Shown here: one piece after another, positions 57,280-64,000 of the stretch
Position numbering within the stretch: the stretch's first letter is position 1
Layout: each line of letters starts with the position of its first letter
DNA from: an uncultured Flavobacteriales bacterium
Lineage (GTDB): Bacteria; Bacteroidota; Bacteroidia; Flavobacteriales_D; Parvicellaceae
Assembly: GCA_943787535.1 (NCBI GenBank)
Contig: CALSMU010000009.1
Span: 62,001-126,000 of the forward strand
Reading direction: 5' to 3'
DNA length: 64,000 bases
Notes under the pieces: generated by a model
Seen by the model: the letters and a program-made list of their open reading frames with translations, nothing else
Told to the model about the DNA's origin: nothing
Databases searched by the model: none
Made by a program: the position numbers and the translations under genes

Positions 57280-58176
57280 ATGGCAAAATCAAAAAGTAAA
57301 CTAGCAAGAACAGGATTATCGACAGTTGTTGGAATATCTCTGCTACTTTTTCTTCTTGGGGTTTTTGCCTATATCCTTACAACACTTACTGCAAGTGCCG
57401 ATGCAATGAAGGAACAGTTAGTTGTCGATATTCTTTTTAGAGAAGAGGCGCGCGAAGTTGATATTTTGAAAATGGAAAAAGAACTTGCTTCAATGCCGCA
57501 TGTTCTCACCGCACAATATGTCTCGAAAGACTCTGCAAAAGCTTTGATGATGGAAAGGTTGGGGCATGATTCATTTGATATTTTAGACGGAGCAAACCCC
57601 TTAAGACCTTCCATAGCAGTTAATCTTGCATCGGATTATGTTAATGCGGATAGTGCAACTAGTTTTCAAAATACAGTGCTGAGCGGAAATGAACATGTAA
57701 TTGAAGATGTTTCTTACGACACCACTCAATTCATAGAATTAACCAATACTTTTTCATGGCTTCGCTTTATAATATTCACGATTGGAGGAATTCTTCTATT
57801 TATTGCAATGGCATTAATTAACAATACAATTCGTTTATCCGTTTATTCCAAACGATTTACAATAAAAACCATGCAATTAGTTGGTGCAAAGCCAAGCTTT
57901 ATAAGGCTTCCGTTCTTGCTTAATGCTCTAGGCCAAGGTTTGCTTTCTGGAATTATTGCAGTTGGGCTTTTAGTAGCTTTTGGATATTTCTTTGGACAAA
58001 TCAGTCCCGGACAAATAGAAAGGATTACTGCGAGCGAGGTCCAGCTTCAAAAAGAATTTCAGATATTTGCCAAGCTTTTTGGTGGAATTATCCTTTTGGG
58101 TATTTTTGTAAGTTGGGTATCAACTTACTTTGCATTAAGTAAATATATCTGGATCAAAACAGAAAAACTATATTAA
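57280..58176 (+). CDS. ftsX: Cell division protein FtsX (permease component)
   Basis: 298 residues with an N-terminal membrane segment (about 14-38), a periplasmic loop (about 40-155) and three further membrane segments (about 160-180, 210-240, 262-285). The FtsX-like pattern includes MQLVGAKPSFIRLPFLLNAL. FtsX pairs with the ATPase FtsE to control septal peptidoglycan hydrolases; ftsE is not in this window. It heads the conserved run ftsX-DUF3098-uppP-truB, with zero to two bases between stops and starts. Confidence 0.92.
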   Translation: MAKSKSKLARTGLSTVVGISLLLFLLGVFAYILTTLTASADAMKEQLVVDILFREEAREVDILKMEKELASMPHVLTAQYVSKDSAKALMMERLGHDSFDILDGANPLRPSIAVNLASDYVNADSATSFQNTVLSGNEHVIEDVSYDTTQFIELTNTFSWLRFIIFTIGGILLFIAMALINNTIRLSVYSKRFTIKTMQLVGAKPSFIRLPFLLNALGQGLLSGIIAVGLLVAFGYFFGQISPGQIERITASEVQLQKEFQIFAKLFGGIILLGIFVSWVSTYFALSKYIWIKTEKLY

Positions 58177-58488
58177 ATGGAAAATTCAGTAATGGCCCTT
58201 TCAAGGGAAAATTTCAAATACATAATTGTTGGCTGTGTAGTTGTTATTGTGGGCTTTATACTCATGTCTGGTGGAGGCACAGAAGACCCTACTCAATTTA
58301 ATGAGGAAGAATTATTTAGTTTTAGAAGGATTACCCTAGCGCCATTTTTGGTTATGCTTGGATATGGCGTAGTGCTCTTTGGGATATTAAAACGTCCAAA
58401 AAAAGAAGCAGCCGTCCAAAATTCTGACACCGTTAAAGGATCCGTTACTGAGAGCGAGGAAATCCGTGACGACATGCCCAACAATTAA
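58177..58488 (+). CDS. DUF3098 membrane protein
   Basis: 103 residues with two membrane segments (about 14-31 and 50-68). Its position between ftsX and uppP is the usual place of DUF3098 proteins in Bacteroidota. FKYIIVGCVVVIVGFILMSG followed by RRITLAPFLVMLGYGVV fits the family. The function is unknown. Its ATG follows the ftsX stop directly. Confidence 0.88.
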   Translation: MENSVMALSRENFKYIIVGCVVVIVGFILMSGGGTEDPTQFNEEELFSFRRITLAPFLVMLGYGVVLFGILKRPKKEAAVQNSDTVKGSVTESEEIRDDMPNN

Positions 58489-58490
58489 AA

Positions 58491-59282
58491 ATGGACTGGA
58501 TAGAAGCTTTTATTCTTGGGGTAATTCAAGGGCTTACAGAATTTTTACCTGTTAGTAGCAGTGGTCATTTAGAGTTAGCGAAATTAATTCTTCCTAGTCA
58601 GTATACTGGCGAATCGAGCATGCTGATGACAGTTGTTTTGCACTTTGCAACTGCTTTAAGCACTGTAGTTATTTTCAGAAAAGATTTAATGCAAATTATC
58701 AAAGGGATTTTCCAATTTCAATGGAATGAAGCAACAAAATTCTCTGTAAAAATTATTATCTCAATGATCCCAGCGGCACTAGTAGGTGTGTTTTTTGACG
58801 ATATAATAGAATCTTTTTTTAATGGCGCAGTTCTATTGGTTGGGTCAATGTTGCTTGTTACTGGTGGATTATTGTTCCTGGCTGACAAAACAAAAAACAC
58901 AACGAAAGAAGTTAGTCTTTTCCATTCGATTATAATAGGCATATCACAAGCAATAGCCATTCTTCCAGGTATTTCAAGATCTGGAGCAACAATTGGCACC
59001 TCCGTTCTACTTGGAATAGATCGAGAAAAAGCAGCTCGATTTTCTTTTTTAATGGTGGTTCCTCTAATTTTTGGAAAAATTGCAAAAGACCTTTTAAGCG
59101 GTGATTTTTCAACCCTTAATATGGAAGTTGCTCCACTAGCAATTGGGTTTATTGCGGCCTTTATTACAGGCCTAGTTGCCTGCACCTGGATGATCTCCTT
59201 AGTAAAGAGAAGTAAATTGGTCTATTTTTCTTTTTATTGTTTTGTTGTAGGAACCATAGCGATCATATGGTCTTTTCTCTAA
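58491..59282 (+). CDS. uppP: Undecaprenyl-diphosphatase
   Basis: 263 residues, polytopic. The two signature motifs are GLTEFLPVSSSGHLELA and PGISRSGATIGTSVLLGI, which carry the catalytic Glu, Ser and Arg residues. The enzyme (BacA/UppP) recycles undecaprenyl pyrophosphate for cell-wall synthesis and affects bacitracin resistance. It lies two bases after DUF3098 and one base before truB. Confidence 0.96.
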   Translation: MDWIEAFILGVIQGLTEFLPVSSSGHLELAKLILPSQYTGESSMLMTVVLHFATALSTVVIFRKDLMQIIKGIFQFQWNEATKFSVKIIISMIPAALVGVFFDDIIESFFNGAVLLVGSMLLVTGGLLFLADKTKNTTKEVSLFHSIIIGISQAIAILPGISRSGATIGTSVLLGIDREKAARFSFLMVVPLIFGKIAKDLLSGDFSTLNMEVAPLAIGFIAAFITGLVACTWMISLVKRSKLVYFSFYCFVVGTIAIIWSFL

Positions 59283-59283
59283 A

Positions 59284-60006
59284 ATGAGCGGTTCAAAAAA
59301 ATATAACTTTAGAAAAGGAGAAGTTGTTATAGTTGACAAACCTTTGCATTGGACTTCGTTTGATGTAGTAAACAAGCTCCGATATCCATTAAAAAAGAAA
59401 TATAACATTAAACGTTTCAAAGTGGGTCATGCAGGGACCCTAGACCCATTAGCAACAGGCCTATTGGTTATTTGCACGGGTAAAATGACCAAAGAAATCA
59501 ATGGTTTTGTTTTAGACAGTAAAGAATATACCGGCGTTATTCAATTGGGAGCAACCACCCCCAGCTACGATTTGGAAACAGAAATTGACAACATTTTCCC
59601 AACGAAACATATTGACCAAAAATTGATTAATCAGATTATCCCTAAATTTTCGGGAAAAATTAAACAAGTTCCTCCTATTTACTCTGCAAAAAAAGTAGAT
59701 GGGAAAAGAGCGTATGACCTAGCTCGGAAAGGTATTGAATTGGAATTGAAAGAAAATGAAATCACCATTATCGACTTAGAGTTAACCCTTGTAGATAACA
59801 ACCAAATTACTTTTAAAGTGAATTGCGGAAAAGGAACCTATATCCGCTCTTTGGCAAACGATATTGGAAAAGCCTTAAACTCCGGGGGACACCTTATAGA
59901 GTTGCGAAGAACTAGGTCTGGTCGCTTTACTACTGACGATGCTAAAAGCGTTGAAGAATGGATGGAAATAATCAATAACACAGCAGTATCGGAAGAAATG
60001 ATTTAA
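59284..60006 (+). CDS. truB: tRNA pseudouridine(55) synthase
   Basis: 240 residues. KVGHAGTLDPLATGLLVICTG contains the catalytic Asp. YSAKKVDGKRAYDLARKG and NCGKGTYIRSLANDIG are further TruB motifs. It makes pseudouridine 55 in the T loop of tRNAs. It overlaps no neighbour but directly follows uppP in the same operon. Confidence 0.96.
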   Translation: MSGSKKYNFRKGEVVIVDKPLHWTSFDVVNKLRYPLKKKYNIKRFKVGHAGTLDPLATGLLVICTGKMTKEINGFVLDSKEYTGVIQLGATTPSYDLETEIDNIFPTKHIDQKLINQIIPKFSGKIKQVPPIYSAKKVDGKRAYDLARKGIELELKENEITIIDLELTLVDNNQITFKVNCGKGTYIRSLANDIGKALNSGGHLIELRRTRSGRFTTDDAKSVEEWMEIINNTAVSEEMI

Positions 60007-60057
60007 CCTATATTTAAGTCAACTGAAAAAGCATTTTACTTTTCTCATTTTATTTGT

Positions 60058-60065
60058 TACTTTTG
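60058..60065 (+). promoter_or_regulatory. Putative -7 box (TACTTTTG) for queA
   Basis: TAnnTTTG match 32 bp before the queA ATG at 60098. It implies that queA can be transcribed apart from the operon ending with truB. Confidence 0.45.
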
Positions 60066-60097
60066 GCGGCCCTAAAGCGTATCATTAAAAATTAAAT

Positions 60098-61147
60098 ATG
60101 AAGTTATCACAATTCGAATTTGAGTTACCAGAAAAGCTAGTGGCAGAGTATCCTTCAGAAGAAAGAGATGAGTCTCGATTGATGGTTGTACACAAAGATA
60201 CTGGAGAAATAGAGCACAAAATGTTTAAGGACATTCTTGATTATTTTGACGATGGAGATGTTTTTGTTTTGAACAATACGAAAGTTTTCCCTGCAAGAAT
60301 GTACGGAAACAAAGAAAAAACCGGTGCTAAAATTGAAGTTTTCTTATTAAGAGAATTAAATAAAGAAAGCTTATTATGGGATGTTCTCGTTGACCCTGCA
60401 AGAAAAATTAGAATAGGAAATAAGTTATATTTTGGAGAAGATGATGAATTAGTTGCTGAGGTAATTGATAACACAACATCAAGAGGAAGAACACTGCGTT
60501 TTCTTTTTGATGGTCCTTATGAAGAATTTAAAGCTACGATTACCAAACTAGGAAACACTCCGCTTCCAAAATATATTAAACGAGAAGCCGAGAAATCTGA
60601 TGCTGAACGTTACCAAACAATTTTTGCCACTGAAGAAGGGGCAGTTGCTGCACCAACTGCAGGCTTACACTTCAGCAAGCAATTAATGAAACGTTTGGAA
60701 ATTAAAGGTATTGAATTTGCAAGATTAACCTTGCATGTTGGTTTAGGAACATTTAGACCTGTGGAAGTTGAAGATCTTACCAAGCATAAAATGGATTCAG
60801 AGCAACTAAGGATCGACCAAGAGGCTGCTGATTTAATCAACAAAGCAAAAGATACAAAAAAACGTATTGTTTCTGTTGGAACCACTGCGATGCGGGCAAT
60901 AGAGACATCAGTGTCAGTTGACAAACACCTTAAGCCATACGAAGGATGGACGAATAAATTCATCTTTCCTCCTTACGAATTTAATCTTGCCGATGCAATG
61001 ATTACAAACTTTCACACACCAAAATCTACTTTATTGATGATGGTTAGTGCCTTTGCTGGTTACGATTTGATGATGGAAGCTTATAAGCAAGCCGTAAAAG
61101 AAAAATACAACTTCTACTCTTATGGTGATGCTATGTTAATCATCTAA
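60098..61147 (+). CDS. queA: S-adenosylmethionine:tRNA ribosyltransferase-isomerase
   Basis: 349 residues. The QueA hallmarks are [55 protein letters not shown] and [18 protein letters not shown]. It converts preQ1 in tRNA to epoxyqueuosine using the ribosyl group of SAM. The length is normal for the family. A strong terminator follows at 61167-61195. Confidence 0.96.
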   Translation: MKLSQFEFELPEKLVAEYPSEERDESRLMVVHKDTGEIEHKMFKDILDYFDDGDVFVLNNTKVFPARMYGNKEKTGAKIEVFLLRELNKESLLWDVLVDPARKIRIGNKLYFGEDDELVAEVIDNTTSRGRTLRFLFDGPYEEFKATITKLGNTPLPKYIKREAEKSDAERYQTIFATEEGAVAAPTAGLHFSKQLMKRLEIKGIEFARLTLHVGLGTFRPVEVEDLTKHKMDSEQLRIDQEAADLINKAKDTKKRIVSVGTTAMRAIETSVSVDKHLKPYEGWTNKFIFPPYEFNLADAMITNFHTPKSTLLMMVSAFAGYDLMMEAYKQAVKEKYNFYSYGDAMLII

Positions 61148-61166
61148 ATAATTTTTACTTTTGGAA

Positions 61167-61195
61167 AACCTCGCCCAAAGGCGGGGTTTTTTTTT
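61167..61195 (+). terminator. Intrinsic terminator after queA
   Basis: AACCTCGCC (61167-61175) pairs with GGCGGGGTT (61180-61188) with one T-G wobble and a CAAA loop; a run of nine T begins within the end of the stem. It lies 20 bp after the queA stop. Confidence 0.9.
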
Positions 61196-61220
61196 ATCTC
61201 ATTATCTCCATTTATTCCAA

Positions 61221-61228
61221 TATCTTTG
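61221..61228 (+). promoter_or_regulatory. Putative -7 box (TATCTTTG) abutting the rlmN GTG start
   Basis: The box ends four bases before the GTG at 61233, after the queA terminator. A leaderless transcript is suggested. Confidence 0.55.
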
Positions 61229-61232
61229 CTGC

Positions 61233-62282
61233 GTGGAAAAGAAAATAGACATTAGACAACTTTCGCTAGAAGAACTAACGGAATACTTTACCGAAATCGG
61301 AGAGAAAGCTTTTCGTGCAAAACAAGTTTATGAGTGGCTATGGAAAAAAGGCGCTATCAATTTCGAAGAAATGACGAATCTTTCTCTTGCTACGAGAGAA
61401 AAATTAAACGAGAAATTTGAAATTCGATTCTTGCAAATTGCAGAAGCGCAAAAAAGCGAAGATAAGACCATAAAAAATGCTTTTAAATTAGCGGATGGCG
61501 CGGTGGTAGAAGGAGTTTTAATTCCAGCAAAAAAAAGAATGACTGCTTGTATATCTATACAAGTTGGGTGCAGTTTAACTTGCGCTTTTTGCGCCACAGG
61601 AAAGTTAAAAAGAGTTAGAAACCTTAATCCTGACGAAATTTTTGATCAAGTAGTGTTAATCAACAAACAATCTATAGAAAATTATAATACTCCTCTTTCC
61701 AATATCGTATACATGGGAATGGGCGAACCCCTACTAAACTATAAAAATGTACTTGCATCCATCGATAAAATTACGAGTGAAGATGGCCTGGCAATGTCTC
61801 CAAAAAGAATTACTGTTTCTACCGCGGGAATTGCAAAAATGATTAAGCAATTAGGAGATGATGAAGTAAGGTTCAACTTAGCACTCTCTTTACACGCCGC
61901 AAATGACGTAAAGCGCAATAAAATCATGCCTATCAATGAGTCAAACACATTAGATGTTTTAGCAGAGGCGTTAATTTATTTTCATGAAAAAACAGGTACG
62001 CGAATTACCTATGAGTACATCATTTTTAAAGGCTTCAACGACACGATTAACGATGCTCGAGAATTAGCTGAATTTTGCAAGATAACACCTTGTAAAATCA
62101 ACATTATTGAGTACAATTCAATCGACGGCGGAGAATTTCAACAAGCGGCCCCGGAAAAAGTAGATGCTTTTGCAGAATTTTTAGAACGAAAAAACCTTAT
62201 TGTAAATGTAAGAAGGAGTCGTGGTAAGGATATCGATGCCGCTTGCGGGCAATTAGCAAACAAGAATGAAGTAGCTGAGTAA
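61233..62282 (+). CDS. rlmN: 23S rRNA/tRNA adenine-C2 methyltransferase
   Basis: 349 residues from the GTG at 61233 (MEKKIDIRQLSLEELTEYF). CSLTCAFCATG is the radical SAM CxxxCxxC motif, with YMGMGEPLLNY and RITVSTAGI downstream. RRSRGKDIDAACGQL near the C-terminus carries the conserved resolving Cys. RlmN methylates A2503 of 23S rRNA and A37 of tRNA. A longer frame starting with TTG at 61161 would begin inside the queA terminator and is rejected. Confidence 0.95.
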   Translation: MEKKIDIRQLSLEELTEYFTEIGEKAFRAKQVYEWLWKKGAINFEEMTNLSLATREKLNEKFEIRFLQIAEAQKSEDKTIKNAFKLADGAVVEGVLIPAKKRMTACISIQVGCSLTCAFCATGKLKRVRNLNPDEIFDQVVLINKQSIENYNTPLSNIVYMGMGEPLLNYKNVLASIDKITSEDGLAMSPKRITVSTAGIAKMIKQLGDDEVRFNLALSLHAANDVKRNKIMPINESNTLDVLAEALIYFHEKTGTRITYEYIIFKGFNDTINDARELAEFCKITPCKINIIEYNSIDGGEFQQAAPEKVDAFAEFLERKNLIVNVRRSRGKDIDAACGQLANKNEVAE

Positions 62283-62337
62283 TAACGGGAACAATATTTG
62301 TTGTAAGACTGGGTTATAACAGGGCTGAAATCAATTC

Positions 62338-63429
62338 ATGAAACAAAAAACAACCTCTATCTGCTTGCTGGCAATTTGCTATCTCTTATTCTTTCAAAGT
62401 GGGAAAAGTCAAAACCTTGCAGCTTATGTAGATTATAAAAATGCATTTAATGTTTTTAATGCTGGGGTTAAAACACAACTGGATCACCGGCAGGTACTTG
62501 ACTATAAAGTTGGGACTAATCTAGTTGCGTATATAAACCCTCAAAATGAATTATGGGTGTATCAAAATGGCAAGCAAAAAAAGATAATTGATTGGGTCAA
62601 AAATTATACAATTACCGATAATATATTAGCATTTGGAGATAATGGCTTTTTGAATGTATATGAAAATGGAAACGCCAGACTGCTTTGCTCACAAATAGGA
62701 TTGCATGGAATAGGCGATAGCATTGTCGCCTATCATGACATTCAAAATAATTCATTTGAAATATACTATAATCAAAAAATTCTTCAACTAGAAACAGACT
62801 TGCTCAATGGTATTGAAAGTTTTAAAGTTGGAGAAAATTTAGTTGCTTATATCAATCCCCAAAACTATTTTCTGGCTTTTTACCATGGAGAGATAATTCA
62901 GTTAATGTATACCGACGACCCTATAAAATTTGAAGTTGGGTTAAATACAATTGCATATATTAACCCTGTTATTGAATCCTTCCATGTGGTGCATTACGGA
63001 GAAGAAAAGGAGTTAGAGGAATACCCTCCTTTATCCTTTAAATGTGGAGACAACATGGTCGCCTACGTTACAATGGAGGGGGAGTTCTTCCAATATTTTA
63101 AAGGAAACAAAATGGAAGTAAGCTCATTCGCTCCTGATTCTTATTCCGTAGTAGACGACATGCTCGTATACGAACAACTTGGAAGACTTTATGTGTTTTA
63201 TCAAGGAAAAAGCTATGAGATAGCCAATTTTTTACCAAACAACTACCAAATTGATAGAGGTTCAGTAGCCTTTACCGATCAACAAGGAAAATTATGGCTC
63301 TTTAATGCAGGGAAAAAGACGAAAGTAAGTGTTGAAAGAATTACTTCATTCCTATTAGTTGGCAATACTTTACATTACCTTGTAGGCATAAACACAAACA
63401 AAGTTTACTACAAAGGCAAAACTTATTAA
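62338..63429 (+). CDS. Secreted repeat protein of unknown function, possibly a beta-propeller
   Basis: 363 residues with a signal peptide (1-25, ending GKSQ). The mature part has repeats of about 45 residues with motifs such as VGTNLVAYINPQNELWVYQN, VGENLVAYINPQNYFLAFY, VGLNTIAYINPVIESFHVV and CGDNMVAYVTMEGEFFQYF. Each has a hydrophobic AY-I/V strand followed by a turn and a second strand with an aromatic pair, as in propeller blades. I do not recognise a family. No sorting domain or anchor is visible, and the neighbours give no clue. Confidence 0.75.
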   Translation: MKQKTTSICLLAICYLLFFQSGKSQNLAAYVDYKNAFNVFNAGVKTQLDHRQVLDYKVGTNLVAYINPQNELWVYQNGKQKKIIDWVKNYTITDNILAFGDNGFLNVYENGNARLLCSQIGLHGIGDSIVAYHDIQNNSFEIYYNQKILQLETDLLNGIESFKVGENLVAYINPQNYFLAFYHGEIIQLMYTDDPIKFEVGLNTIAYINPVIESFHVVHYGEEKELEEYPPLSFKCGDNMVAYVTMEGEFFQYFKGNKMEVSSFAPDSYSVVDDMLVYEQLGRLYVFYQGKSYEIANFLPNNYQIDRGSVAFTDQQGKLWLFNAGKKTKVSVERITSFLLVGNTLHYLVGINTNKVYYKGKTY

Positions 63430-63485
63430 AAACAAACTATTGTTATCATATCACTCTGGTATGAAAAACTGTTCCAAACTTACTG

Positions 63486-64000
63486 CTAAACCAACTTCTT
63501 ATCAATCAAATAGGCTGCAATCTGAAGAGCATTTGTAGCCGCTCCTTTACGTAAATTATCCGCAACAATCCACATGTCAAGGGTATTTGGGTTTGATTCA
63601 TCTCGTCTAATACGTCCAACAAAAACATCGTCTTTGCCTCTAGCATAAAGTGGCATTGGATATAAATTTACATCTGGATTATCTTGAACTACTATTCCAT
63701 CTGTAGCAGCTAATTCTCTTCTAATATCGTTTATTTTAAATTGCTTTTTCGTTGCTACATTGACAGCCTCTGAATGACCTCCGAAAACAGGAATTCGAAC
63801 AACGGTAGCCGTTATTCGAATATCATTATCCCCTAAAATTTTTCGCGTTTCATTAACCAATTTAGTTTCTTCAGTTGTATAGCCATTCTCCTCAAAATCT
63901 CCTCCATGCGGCAAACAATTCATGTCAATTGGATAAGGATAAACCATTTCAGCTTTTACCCCTACTCTTTCATTATTCATTTGCTCCATAGCCTTAACTC
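63486..64000 (-). CDS. asd: Aspartate-semialdehyde dehydrogenase, C-terminal part (5' end outside window)
   Basis: The frame is open to the right edge (VKAMEQMNNERVGVKAEMV); at least 171 residues are visible. Motifs are CLPHGGDFEENGYTTEE, RITATVVRIPVFGGHSEAV (catalytic His), PMPLYARGKDDVFVGRIRRD and ADNLRKGAATNALQIAA. The family makes aspartate semialdehyde for lysine, threonine, methionine and diaminopimelate synthesis. The catalytic Cys lies in the part outside the window. Confidence 0.93.
   Translation of the reverse strand, partial: VKAMEQMNNERVGVKAEMVYPYPIDMNCLPHGGDFEENGYTTEETKLVNETRKILGDNDIRITATVVRIPVFGGHSEAVNVATKKQFKINDIRRELAATDGIVVQDNPDVNLYPMPLYARGKDDVFVGRIRRDESNPNTLDMWIVADNLRKGAATNALQIAAYLIDKKLV

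Noticed and set aside
61161-61232. Upstream extension of rlmN from a TTG
   Set aside because: It would begin within the queA terminator, and the extra residues are unlike the family. The GTG at 61233 next to a -7 box fits better.

Overview
The window looks like a chromosomal segment of a Bacteroidota bacterium, most likely in the Flavobacteriales. The evidence is AT-rich DNA, several SprB-repeat and PKD surface proteins with type IX secretion (T9SS) C-terminal signals, a PorP/SprF-type protein, a SusC-like-style TonB receptor with an N-terminal carboxypeptidase-like domain, TAnnTTTG -7 promoter boxes, and the typical Bacteroidota order ftsX-DUF3098-uppP-truB-queA. The genus cannot be named from the sequence alone. 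No tRNA, rRNA, CRISPR array, phage gene or transposase was recognised.

Region 1 (1-32.7 kb, all on the minus strand) is dominated by very large secreted adhesin-like proteins. In transcription order it holds a giant SprB-repeat gene (18.1-32.7 kb, about 4,868 residues if one apparent frameshift is ignored), its PorP/SprF partner, a sensor histidine kinase, recO, a TonB-dependent receptor, a small T9SS cargo protein, a beta-propeller/PP2C (SpoIIE-type) sensor phosphatase, a 1366-residue PKD/SprB cargo protein, and a further SprB/PKD protein that runs off the left edge. The giant gene contains 20 near-identical repeats of about 80 residues in a four-phase higher-order array of 963 bp. The array length, 4816 bp, is exactly one base more than its reading frame allows.

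Region 2 (33-45.6 kb) is mixed housekeeping: a SCO1-like copper chaperone, a quinone-oxidoreductase-like MDR enzyme, rnhA, a 3'-5' exonuclease, RNase R, a second smaller SprB/PKD/CHU_C gene (also frameshifted), uvrC (with a start-codon problem and a perfect 17-bp inverted repeat in its coding sequence), an Lrp regulator, a cyclase-family hydrolase, hemW and two small lipoproteins.

Region 3 (45.6-57.2 kb) has two secreted amidohydrolase-like proteins, a small membrane protein paired with a c-type cytochrome lipoprotein, hflX, an unrecognised exported protein preceded by a 209-bp tandem duplication that leaves a truncated gene copy, a DUF2339 polytopic membrane protein and a YceI-like lipoprotein.

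Region 4 (57.3-64 kb) is the envelope/tRNA operon ftsX-DUF3098-uppP-truB, then queA (with a clear terminator), rlmN, an unrecognised secreted repeat protein, and the 3' part of asd, which runs off the right edge.

Three genes have apparent frame problems (giant SprB, small SprB, uvrC). Sequencing or assembly error is a real possibility for each and is discussed separately.
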